The notes beneath the pieces are model-generated. The model was not told the DNA's origin. It did not search any database and saw nothing but the letters and a program-made list of their open reading frames with translations. Position numbers and translations under genes: made by a program. Shown here piece by piece: positions 38,123 through 46,942 of a DNA stretch of 64,000 nucleotides. Source of the stretch: Acidobacteriota bacterium (GTDB taxonomy: Bacteria > Acidobacteriota > Terriglobia > Acidiferrales > UBA7541); the NCBI GenBank assembly GCA_013289835.1, contig JABCZG010000024.1, positions 1 through 64,000 of the forward strand, read 5' to 3'. The stretch's first letter is position 1. Every line of letters begins with the position of its first letter.

Positions 38123-39829
38123 ATGTCACGGGTAGCGCGCAGCCTGTTTGTCTCCGTATTTTCCATTGCCCTTGCCGTTCCGCAAGTCTTTGCCCAGCAA
38201 GCTCCACCAGAGAAAGATCCTTTGGCGCCTCCGGTTCCGCAGAAGCTCACCAAAGATACCAAGAAGAAAATGAAGAAGACGCTGAAGGAATTGGACAATT
38301 CCTACAGGCAGTGGCTGACCGAAGACGTCACCTACATCATCTCTCCGGATGAGCGCAACGCCTTCCTTCAATTGGACACCAACGAGGAACGCGAGCAGTT
38401 TATCGAGCAGTTCTGGCTGCGCCGCAGCAGCAATCCCGATCTTCCCGATAACGACTTTAAAGAAGAGCACTACCGCCGCATCGCCTACGCCAACGAGCAT
38501 TTTGCTTCCGGCATCCCCGGGTGGAAGACCGACCGCGGCCGCATGTACATCATGTGGGGTCCAGCGGATGAAGTGGACGCGCATCCCACGGGCGGCACGT
38601 ATGACCGGCCGATGGAAGAAGGCGGCGGTTCGACGACCACCTACCCATGGGAAACCTGGCGCTGGCGCTATCTGGAGGGCATCGGGGAAAACATCATTCT
38701 CGAATTCGTCGATCCCAGCGGTTCCGGCGAGTATCACCTGACCATGGATCCGGGCGAAAAAGACGCCCTCTTGCACGTGCCGGGTGCAGGCTTGAGCTTG
38801 ATGGAAGAGATGGGAATGGCCTCGAAGGCGGATCGCTTCACGCGTTCCGATGGTACGACCATGCCCACGTCACTTGGCGGCACGCCCGAGAGCATGAATG
38901 AGTTCACCCGCCTCGATCTCTACTCCAAGGTGAATAAACCACCCGAAGTGAAATTCAAGGATCTCGAGGCCGTCGTAACTTCGCGCATCGTGCGCGACCA
39001 GGTTCACTTTACCTGGCGCACGGATTATTTGAAGGTGACGAACGACACTGTGCTCGTCCCGGTGACAGTGCAGGTCCCCAACGGCCAACTCACCTACCAG
39101 TCGAAGGATGGCATTCACTCCGCAACCCTCAATGTCTTTGGCCGCGTCACCACCTTGACGGGTCGCGTGGTCCAGACCTTTGAGGATTCCGTGAGCCGCG
39201 ATTTTCCTGATTCGCTCTACCAGCAATCGCTGAAGCTGCAATCCATCTATCAAAAGGCCGTTCCTCTGCGCCCAGGACTCTATCGCCTGGATATCGTGAT
39301 CAAGGACGTGCAGAGTGGAAACGTCGGCGTAGTGAACAGCCGTCTCGCTGTCCCGCGCTATGAGGATGAAAAGCTGGAGGCCAGTTCGCTAATCCTCGCC
39401 GATCAGATCGAACATGTTCCCGCGAAGCAAATCGGTTCGGGTCAATTCGTTCTGGGTTCTTCGAAAGTTCGCCCGCGTCTGGATGGCGATTTCACAACCG
39501 CCGACAAACTCGGCATCTACATGCAGGTCTACAACCTGAAGTCCGATGACACCACGCACAAATCCGACGCCACCTTTCAATACACCGTGAAGAAGGGCGC
39601 CGAGCAGATCATGCAGTTCAAGGAAACCTCGACGGACATGAAACAGACCGGCGACCAGGTCACCATCGAACGCCTGCTCCCGCTCGCCACCCTGACGCCC
39701 GGCAAGTACACTCTTGAAGTCAACGCCACGGACACGCATTCGAAACAGACCATTTCTCGCACGGCAGAGTTTACGGTGAAGGCGCCGCTCGAAGTAAAAG
39801 CCGCGGCTAATGCTGCACCGGGGAGGTAA
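38123..39829 (+). CDS. GWxTD-domain secreted protein
   Basis: A 568-residue exported protein. Signal peptide (about 1-26, ending VFAQ). The GWxTD-family region (about 55-220) contains FIEQFWLRRSSNPDLPDN, YANEHFASGIPGWKTDRGR with the naming GWKTD motif, and MYIMWGPADEVDAHPTGG. The C-terminal two-thirds are beta-rich repeats. The function of the domain is not known; it is common in Acidobacteriota, where it often neighbours surface proteins. Seven bases before the next gene's GTG, so the two are co-transcribed. Confidence 0.9.
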   Translation: MSRVARSLFVSVFSIALAVPQVFAQQAPPEKDPLAPPVPQKLTKDTKKKMKKTLKELDNSYRQWLTEDVTYIISPDERNAFLQLDTNEEREQFIEQFWLRRSSNPDLPDNDFKEEHYRRIAYANEHFASGIPGWKTDRGRMYIMWGPADEVDAHPTGGTYDRPMEEGGGSTTTYPWETWRWRYLEGIGENIILEFVDPSGSGEYHLTMDPGEKDALLHVPGAGLSLMEEMGMASKADRFTRSDGTTMPTSLGGTPESMNEFTRLDLYSKVNKPPEVKFKDLEAVVTSRIVRDQVHFTWRTDYLKVTNDTVLVPVTVQVPNGQLTYQSKDGIHSATLNVFGRVTTLTGRVVQTFEDSVSRDFPDSLYQQSLKLQSIYQKAVPLRPGLYRLDIVIKDVQSGNVGVVNSRLAVPRYEDEKLEASSLILADQIEHVPAKQIGSGQFVLGSSKVRPRLDGDFTTADKLGIYMQVYNLKSDDTTHKSDATFQYTVKKGAEQIMQFKETSTDMKQTGDQVTIERLLPLATLTPGKYTLEVNATDTHSKQTISRTAEFTVKAPLEVKAAANAAPGR

Positions 39830-39835
39830 GACGAC

Positions 39836-41581
39836 GTGAAACAGGAAAGGCTCCGACTCCTGGGGGCCCTCATCCTGACCGCCATGGTTTCGTCCTTCGC
39901 GACGCAACCGGCGGCCGCGCAAGCGAAGTTCGTCCCGGGCAAGCTTGCAGGAATCGTTCGCGACGCTGCGGGAACGCCGCAGATGGGCGCGAGTGTGCAA
40001 CTGATTGCGGAATCCGCCGGCACGGCCATCGCGCATGGCTTCCTCACCAACACGCAAGGCGCTTTTCGCGGTGACAAGCTCATACCTGGTTTTTATACCG
40101 TCCGCGTGACGCTTGCCGGTTTCCTTCCCAGCCTCGAAAAACATATTCAGATCAGCGCAAATGTGACCACTGTCGTTCGCATCGAGCTCCAATCCATGTT
40201 TGCCTCGCTCGATCAATTGCGCCGCACTCCTTCGAACACCGCGGTGGACTCTGACGATTGGAAGTGGGTGTTGCGCTCTGCTTCCGTGACGCGCCCCGTT
40301 CTGGAATGGGTGGACGGCGATACGCTCAGTGCTTCCACGGTCAGCGTGGAGTCCAGCATTCCCCGTGCGCCGCGGCTTCGCATGGAATTTACCGATGGCG
40401 CGCTCCGTCCGGTTTCGGCTTCTACGATTGCCTCGGCTCCGGCCACTTCGGTGGCCTACGATCAAAAGCTAGGCGGCGCCGGTAGCGTCATTTTTGCCGG
40501 GCAGATGAGTTATGACGAAGATGCGCCCAGCGGCGGCATCGCCACGGTATGGTTGCCGACTGGCACGCTCGGTGCAGGCCCGCACACTGCGCTGGTTTTG
40601 CGCGAAGCTCGCCTGGGCCCCGATGGGCCGACGTTCCGGGGCGTGCGCCTCGACCAGGGTGGTTCCATCGCTTTTGGCAATCGCGTCGCCCTGCGCTATG
40701 GCGGCGAATACGTTTTGGTCGGGCTAGGATCCGCTGCTTCTTCGCTGCGTCCGCGCGCCGAGCTCAATGTGCGCTTCTCTGATGAGTGGAGTGCCGCGCT
40801 GATTTTTGCCTCCATGCCCGCGGGACTGACTCCGCTCGAAACCACTGACTCCGAGCAAGGCGGCGAGCTCGTGGCCGCGCTGAATGAGTTGGACGCTTTC
40901 CCCGCGCTGTTGTGGCACAGTGGCCGCCCAGTTCTGCAAAGCGGCTGGCACGAGGAGATCGCCGCAGAACGAAAAGTCGGCGCGCGCGGCAAGTTGCAAG
41001 TCGCAGCCTTCCACGACGACAACAGCCACGTGGCCGTCTTCGGCCGCGGCAGCGACCTGCCCACGTCCGATTATTTCCAGGATTATTTTTCCAACGGCTT
41101 TGCCTACGACGGCGGCTCTTCGAGCAGTTGGGGAACGCGCGCCGCGTTTCGCGAGAAACTGGACGGGGATACGGAATTCACCGCCATCTACTCGTTTGGC
41201 GGAGCCCTGACTACTTCGGATCTTCCGGAGGACGTACTCCGTGACATGCTTCGTACCGCTCCGCGTCATTCGTTCGGGGCGAGTATTTCCGGGAAAGTGC
41301 CGCGTATGCACACCAGGGTCTTGGCCGGCTACAAATGGATTAGCGGCCCGGCCATTTCACGTGTCGATCCCTATGGCGAGTCTATATACCAGATGGACCC
41401 TTACTTCCATTTGAGCGTCCGTCAGCCTTTGCCGAAATTCGCTCTGGGAAGGTGGGAGGCCATTGCCGACTGCGACAATCTCTTGGCGCAAGGCTATGCC
41501 TCCGCGAATAGCAGGGATGGCCGGCTCCTCCTGGTCCCCACGTTTCGCACCTTCCGGGGCGGATTGAGTTTGCAGTTTTAG
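39836..41581 (+). CDS. outer-membrane beta-barrel-like protein with carboxypeptidase-regulatory domain
   Basis: A 581-residue protein from a GTG with GGGGAGG six bases before it. Signal peptide (about 1-28), then a carboxypeptidase-regulatory-like domain (about 34-118; GKLAGIVRDAAGTPQMGASVQL, GFYTVRVTLAGFL). The rest (about 150-581) is beta-rich and ends in Phe (GGLSLQF), as outer-membrane barrels do. It lacks a recognisable TonB-receptor plug and may be a short relative of the TonB-dependent carbohydrate receptors frequent in this phylum. It directly follows the GWxTD gene. Confidence 0.72.
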   Translation: MKQERLRLLGALILTAMVSSFATQPAAAQAKFVPGKLAGIVRDAAGTPQMGASVQLIAESAGTAIAHGFLTNTQGAFRGDKLIPGFYTVRVTLAGFLPSLEKHIQISANVTTVVRIELQSMFASLDQLRRTPSNTAVDSDDWKWVLRSASVTRPVLEWVDGDTLSASTVSVESSIPRAPRLRMEFTDGALRPVSASTIASAPATSVAYDQKLGGAGSVIFAGQMSYDEDAPSGGIATVWLPTGTLGAGPHTALVLREARLGPDGPTFRGVRLDQGGSIAFGNRVALRYGGEYVLVGLGSAASSLRPRAELNVRFSDEWSAALIFASMPAGLTPLETTDSEQGGELVAALNELDAFPALLWHSGRPVLQSGWHEEIAAERKVGARGKLQVAAFHDDNSHVAVFGRGSDLPTSDYFQDYFSNGFAYDGGSSSSWGTRAAFREKLDGDTEFTAIYSFGGALTTSDLPEDVLRDMLRTAPRHSFGASISGKVPRMHTRVLAGYKWISGPAISRVDPYGESIYQMDPYFHLSVRQPLPKFALGRWEAIADCDNLLAQGYASANSRDGRLLLVPTFRTFRGGLSLQF

Positions 41582-41767
41582 GCTATTCTGGGGCTCTCGA
41601 AAGCTGTATTTGTCCTTCCAGAAACTGGATTGAGCAGGGTCTTCCAGCCTTCTGCTCCTGTAACATGTTGAAGAGGCTAGAGTTCGGCGAGCTATCATCT
41701 ACCAAACATTGGACATTGGTTTGCACTTAACTCTGGGCGGTGGAGTGTCCCCCTGCCTGGTCAGGCT

Positions 41768-44593
41768 ATGAAGCAAAATTTGCGAGTCAGCCTCGGGGCC
41801 GTCGTGCTAGCGCTAGCCACGCTGGCGGCCATCATTTTTGCCATCATCAATTTCGACCAGCGCAGCCGTTTCGATGTGGTCTACGACGGGGTGGCCTGGC
41901 TGGACACCGACCATGGAGTTCAGGCCCGGCAGGTTTCGCCGAACTCTCCTGCAACTCGCGCTGGCATTCGCGCCGGCGACGTACTCCTCTCCATCAATAG
42001 CGCCACCGTTAGCAGAGCCGCGGAAGTCGCCCGCCGCTTGGATCGCGCTGGCCTCTGGAACGAGGTGCGCTACAGCCTCGCGCGCGGAGGTCAGGAATTC
42101 GAGACGCCCCTCATCACCGCCGGCGCCGAAAAGCCCCTCGCAACCGAAAATTATCTTCGCATCGTTGGCCTCTTCTATCTCTTCATAGGGCTGTTCATTT
42201 TCGTTCGCCGCTGGAACGCACCGCGCGCCGTGCACTTCTACGTTTTTTGCCTCGTCTCCTTCATTCTCTGGTCCTTCCACTTTAGCGGCAAGCTGGATAC
42301 TTTCGATTGGGAAGTCTATTGGGTCGAAATCGCCGCGCGCTTGCTGGCGCCCGCCCTGTTGCTCCATTTCGCTTTGGTTTTTCCGGGACGAACCGAAACC
42401 ACCATTCGTTCTTCGTCGAAACTCCTGGCCGTTTACCTGTTGCCTCTCGTCATTCTTCTGATTCATGTGAGTACGGCGCTGAATGTGGGTGGTTTTGTGC
42501 CCTGGCTGGGCGCTTACATCGTACTTACGAAAATCGAATTCAGCTTTCTCGCGGCCTGCTTCCTGGCTGCAGGGCTTGTCTTCTACAAGAGCTACCGCGA
42601 GTCACCCTCCGGCGTTCTCCGCCAACAGTTGAAATGGCTCACCGGCGGAACGTTGATCGGCGTTCTGCCCGTTTCGCTTCTTTATATCCTGCCGCTGGTC
42701 TTCAACGTGGACGTGGAATCGCATCCGTGGATGAAGCTCTCCGTCTTGAGCTTGGTGCTGATCCCGCTGTGTTTCGGCTACGCCGTCATTCGCTACCGCT
42801 TGATGGACGTGGACATCATCTTCAAGCGCGGCTTGGCCTATACCGCGGCGACAGCAGGTGTCGCGGCCGTTTATTTCGCTCTCGTGGCCTTGATGGCGTT
42901 TATCTTCCACGCCCAGACCACCGGCCCCGTCGGCGGCATGATCGCCATCGTCATTGCGGCATTCCTGTTCCAACCCTTCCGCGAATGGATTCAGGCGCGC
43001 CTGGACCGCTTTTTTTACCGCGACCGGCTCGACTACCGCCGCACGCTCATCGAGTTCGGCCGCGCGCTCACAAACGAAGTCCGGTTCGATCCCATGCTGG
43101 GCTCGGTCATGGACCGCGTCTCTCAAACGTTGCTGGTCGACCGTCTGGCCATTTTCATTGAAGACCCGCTCCAGCCCGGCCGCATGCGCCTCGCCCGCTC
43201 CATGGGCGTGCGCCTTTCCGAATCGCTGGATCTTGGCTTCCTCGAGCCGGCCCGGCCCGAGTTCGCCCGCGGGGCACTCTTTTTTGAGTCGCCCCGTGCG
43301 GCGAGAGACGTCAGCGAACCCGTTCGCCGCACGCTCGAACAGCTCGATCTCAACTACTACGTCCCATGCCGCATTCGCGAGCATACCGTCGCTGTTCTCG
43401 GTCTCGGCAAAACGGTTGACGGCGATTTTCTCTCCAGCGATGACGTCGAGCTCGTGGAAACGATTGCGGGCTACGTCGCCGTGGCTCTCGATAACGCGCA
43501 GCTTTACACCTCGCTGGAACAAAAAGCCCTGGAAATCGCCCGCCTCAAGGATTTCAGCGAAAACATCGTTGAGTCTTTGAACGTTGGCGTGCTGGCCGTG
43601 GATCTCGACGGCATCGTCGAATCCTGGAACACGCGCATGGAGCAGCTCTTCGGCGTGGCTCGCCAGGAAGCCGTCGGTCGCCAGCTCAGCTCGCTTCTAC
43701 CGGAGGAATTGGCGCGCGAAATTGCCGCCCGCGGCGACGAAGAGCAGATCACCGGCATCTATAAACAGAGACTTCAGCATCAAGGAAAATCGCTTACGCT
43801 CAACGTTTCCATCGCGCCGCTGGTCAGCAAATCGAGCGAACGCATCGGCCGTCTCTTGCTCTTCGACGACGTGACGCAACGCGAACGTATGGAAGAGCAA
43901 ATGTCTCAGACGGAGAAACTTACTTCTCTGGGTCTTCTCGCCGCCGGCGTGGCACACGAAGTGAATACTCCGCTGGCCGTCATTTCCAATTACATCCAGA
44001 TGCTCGCCAAGCAGATGCCCGAGGGCGACCCGCGGCAGTCCATCATCGAGAAAATCGTCAAGCAAACCTTCCGCGCCAGCGAAATCGTCAACAACCTGCT
44101 CAATTTTTCACGCACCGGCGCGGCGGAAGCCACTGACATTGACGTGAATCGCGTCGTCGAAGAAACCCTTTCTCTTGTAGCGCACCCGCTGAAGACGTCG
44201 CAGATCCAGGTCGTCAAGCAACTCGGTGAACCGTTGCCTCCCGTTCGCGGCTCCGCCAATAAGCTACAGCAGGTCTTCTTGAATCTTTTCCTGAACGCGC
44301 GCGATGCCATGCCCGCCGGCGGAATGCTGGAGGTGCGGACTGCCGCGCACAATGGCAGCGTCGAAATCGAAGTTGCCGATACCGGTGGCGGGATTCCTCG
44401 CGAACACATCCACCGCATTTTCGATCCGTTTTTCACCACTAAGTCCAACGGCCGCGGCACCGGCCTCGGTCTTTCCGTGAGCTATGGAATCATCAAGGAG
44501 CACTCCGGAAAGATTGACGTGCGCTCAACTCCCGGCAAAGGCACCTCCTTCCACGTCGAGTTTCCTGCTGTCAAGAAAGCGGTCCATGTCTAA
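41768..44593 (+). CDS. PDZ/GAF/PAS sensor histidine kinase
   Basis: A 941-residue membrane kinase. One N-terminal TM (about 8-30), then a PDZ-like domain (about 40-100; SPNSPATRAGIRAGDVLLSIN). Several further TMs (about 128-400) form a sensor region. A GAF domain (about 425-600) and a PAS domain (about 605-700) precede HisKA with H730 in LLAAGVAHEVNTPLAV, and HATPase_c with VADTGGGIPREH and GRGTGLGLSVSYG. The gene overlaps the next by eight bases (ATGTCTAA), so kinase and NtrC-like regulator are translated together as a two-component pair. The stimulus is unknown. Confidence 0.9.
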   Translation: MKQNLRVSLGAVVLALATLAAIIFAIINFDQRSRFDVVYDGVAWLDTDHGVQARQVSPNSPATRAGIRAGDVLLSINSATVSRAAEVARRLDRAGLWNEVRYSLARGGQEFETPLITAGAEKPLATENYLRIVGLFYLFIGLFIFVRRWNAPRAVHFYVFCLVSFILWSFHFSGKLDTFDWEVYWVEIAARLLAPALLLHFALVFPGRTETTIRSSSKLLAVYLLPLVILLIHVSTALNVGGFVPWLGAYIVLTKIEFSFLAACFLAAGLVFYKSYRESPSGVLRQQLKWLTGGTLIGVLPVSLLYILPLVFNVDVESHPWMKLSVLSLVLIPLCFGYAVIRYRLMDVDIIFKRGLAYTAATAGVAAVYFALVALMAFIFHAQTTGPVGGMIAIVIAAFLFQPFREWIQARLDRFFYRDRLDYRRTLIEFGRALTNEVRFDPMLGSVMDRVSQTLLVDRLAIFIEDPLQPGRMRLARSMGVRLSESLDLGFLEPARPEFARGALFFESPRAARDVSEPVRRTLEQLDLNYYVPCRIREHTVAVLGLGKTVDGDFLSSDDVELVETIAGYVAVALDNAQLYTSLEQKALEIARLKDFSENIVESLNVGVLAVDLDGIVESWNTRMEQLFGVARQEAVGRQLSSLLPEELAREIAARGDEEQITGIYKQRLQHQGKSLTLNVSIAPLVSKSSERIGRLLLFDDVTQRERMEEQMSQTEKLTSLGLLAAGVAHEVNTPLAVISNYIQMLAKQMPEGDPRQSIIEKIVKQTFRASEIVNNLLNFSRTGAAEATDIDVNRVVEETLSLVAHPLKTSQIQVVKQLGEPLPPVRGSANKLQQVFLNLFLNARDAMPAGGMLEVRTAAHNGSVEIEVADTGGGIPREHIHRIFDPFFTTKSNGRGTGLGLSVSYGIIKEHSGKIDVRSTPGKGTSFHVEFPAVKKAVHV

Positions 44594-46058
44594 AGGGTCC
44601 ATCCTGGTTGTTGACGACGAATCGGAAATCCGCGAAGGCCTCGAAGTTCTCCTGAAGAGCGAAGGCTACGGAGTCTCTAGTGCCGAGACCGGCGAATCCG
44701 GCCTCGCGAAGCTCGAGCAGCATCCCTACGATCTTCTGTTGTTGGACGTCAGCCTGCCGGACCGCAACGGCCTGGACATGCTGAAAGAAATTCATCGCCG
44801 CGACCCGCAGCTCTCCGTCGTTCTGATCACCGCCTACGGCTCGATTGACATGGCGCGCGCCGCCTTCAAAAACGGCGCGATGGATTACATCACCAAGCCC
44901 TGGTCCAACGACGAATTGCTCGCGCAAGTCGCCCAGGCCGTCGAATCCCGTCGCCTTCGCGATGAAAATCTCCAGCTCAAGCGCGCCCTCAAGCAGCGCT
45001 TCAATTTCCCCAATATCGTCGGCAAGAGCGACAAGATGCACGTGTTGTTCGACCTGGTCACGCAAGTTGCTCCGTCGCGCTCCACCATTCTCATCAGCGG
45101 CGAAAGCGGCACGGGCAAGGAACTTATCGCCAAGGCCATTCATTCCGCCTCGACCCGCGCCGACAAAGCCTTCGTCCCCGTGAATACCGGGTCGATTCCC
45201 GTCGACCTTCTGGAATCCCAGCTCTTCGGTCACGTGAAGGGCGCCTTCACCAGCGCCGTCGCCTCGAAAAAAGGTCTCTTCGAAGTCGCCGACCAGGGCA
45301 CCATCTTCTTCGACGAAATCGCCACCATCAGCCCAGAAACCCAGGCCAAGCTTCTGCGCGTCATCCAGGAGCGCGAGTTCATGCGCCTCGGCGGCACCGA
45401 TCAAATTAAAGTCGACGTCCGCATCGTCGCCGCCTCCAACGTGGATCTCCTTACCCTCGTGCGCGAAGGCCGCTTCCGCGAGGACTTATTCCACCGCCTG
45501 AACGTGATCCATCTTGTGATTCCCCCGCTGCGCGACCGCCGCGAGGATGTGCCCCTCTTATTGACGCACTTCCTCGAACGCTTTTGCCTCGACAACGCCA
45601 AGCCTGTGCGCCAATTCACCGCCGCCGCCATGAAGCTGCTCATGGACTACGACTGGCCCGGTAACGTCCGCGAACTCGAAAATGTCGTTGAACGCGCCGT
45701 CGTTCTCTCCACCCAAGAGCGCGTGGACGTCGATCTCTTGCCGGAAAGCATTCGCAGCAAGGAAATCGTGCGGGGCGTGCGCTTGCAACTTTCCGAATTT
45801 ATGCCGCCGCTCCCCGGCGAGCCCGGATCGCGTTCCGCCGCGGACAATCCTCAGCCCTCGCTGTTCCAGATCATGGACGAGATTGAGCGCCGCATCATCA
45901 TGGACATGCTTGAGCGCACCGGCTGGAACCAGACGGAAGCCGCCGAGCGTTTCCTCATCCCGCTCTCCACTCTGAACCAGAAGATCAAGCGCCTCGGCAT
46001 TGACGTCCGCCGCCGTGGCCGCGGCGACGACAGTCTCACCGCCGCCACCGGAAAATAG
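44586..46058 (+). CDS. NtrC-family sigma54-dependent response regulator
   Basis: A 490-residue response regulator starting at ATG 44586, inside the end of the kinase gene. Receiver domain with acidic pocket VVDDES, phosphoacceptor D54 (LLLLD54VSLPD) and K104-like KP motif (DYITKPW). AAA+ domain with Walker A GESGTGKE. The sigma54 loop reads GAFTSA (219-224) instead of GAFTGA, a conservative change at its fifth residue. Fis-type HTH at the C-terminus (NQTEAAERFLIPLSTLNQKIKRLG). It is the partner of the PDZ kinase just upstream. Targets are not evident here. Confidence 0.9.
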   Translation: MSKGSILVVDDESEIREGLEVLLKSEGYGVSSAETGESGLAKLEQHPYDLLLLDVSLPDRNGLDMLKEIHRRDPQLSVVLITAYGSIDMARAAFKNGAMDYITKPWSNDELLAQVAQAVESRRLRDENLQLKRALKQRFNFPNIVGKSDKMHVLFDLVTQVAPSRSTILISGESGTGKELIAKAIHSASTRADKAFVPVNTGSIPVDLLESQLFGHVKGAFTSAVASKKGLFEVADQGTIFFDEIATISPETQAKLLRVIQEREFMRLGGTDQIKVDVRIVAASNVDLLTLVREGRFREDLFHRLNVIHLVIPPLRDRREDVPLLLTHFLERFCLDNAKPVRQFTAAAMKLLMDYDWPGNVRELENVVERAVVLSTQERVDVDLLPESIRSKEIVRGVRLQLSEFMPPLPGEPGSRSAADNPQPSLFQIMDEIERRIIMDMLERTGWNQTEAAERFLIPLSTLNQKIKRLGIDVRRRGRGDDSLTAATGK

Positions 46059-46942
46059 AGTTCCAGATATATCAAATCGCGTGATAAATAGTTCGGATTC
46101 AAACTGAGAGTAGGACTATTCCTTTTCTGGGCGAGCCAGTAACTGAACGTCACGCTTCGAGTGAGCTACTGCACTGTATACTGCACGGTTAGGCTGGCGT
46201 TGGCGGAGCTCGTCGTACATCCCGCGGCGTCTGTTTGCACCACGATTTGCAACGATGCGCCCCGCACCATAGTTCCGCGAAATTTTTCCGGTGTCTTTTG
46301 CTGCTGCTAAGATCGAACACTGACGGGAGAACCGTGAACACGGTCCCCGACATAGGATAACAACGAACTCAGCCGCATCGTGCAAGCTCCTCTCACTTTG
46401 CTTGAATATGGCAGATCCGGGCTGGTTTGTTATTGACACGCTATGGAGTCTCGACGGATAGGCCCCACACCTCGAAAACACGAGTAGCGACGCGCTCATT
46501 CTCTTGGTCTGAATGTATCGTTTCTTAGAGACTTCACATACTTGCCTTCTGATCGCCTCAATGGAATAGGCTTTTCTCTACGCCACGATTTGTTGTTCGA
46601 TTGAATGACGACGTTGTCTGCCGAAGGTTTCAACTCCTGCAACAAGGAGCCGCTCTCTCCAAGGACCAATATGGCACAATTCGACCCACGTGGCCTCCGC
46701 AGTCGGCGATAACATTCCCGGCATTTCTGTCCTAAGGCTATTATTGTGTGCACGTTAGATGATATGGAAATATTGGCGTAACAATTGCTTAACTATTAAT
46801 CGACTGGTGAACTCGCGCTCCCCACCATCCGTCTATTGCCTTCAAACGAGGGAAGTAACGAAATACTGCGTTAAGCGATGGTCTGGGCTCCGCCCGCACT
46901 AGAAGCTAGGGGAAAAATGAAATGCAGGCAAGGAGCTTCAAA
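46059..46942 (+). other. long intergenic region with a possible gene remnant
   Basis: About 880 bases without a good gene. On the minus strand, 46166-46306 is an open fragment with no start codon near its 5' end, whose C-terminus (SANASLTVQYTVQ) looks like the last strands of a secreted Ig-like domain. It may be a decayed copy of a surface protein. The rest shows no RNA or repeat I recognise. The 46800-46940 part must hold the promoter of the DUF3494 gene. Confidence 0.35.
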
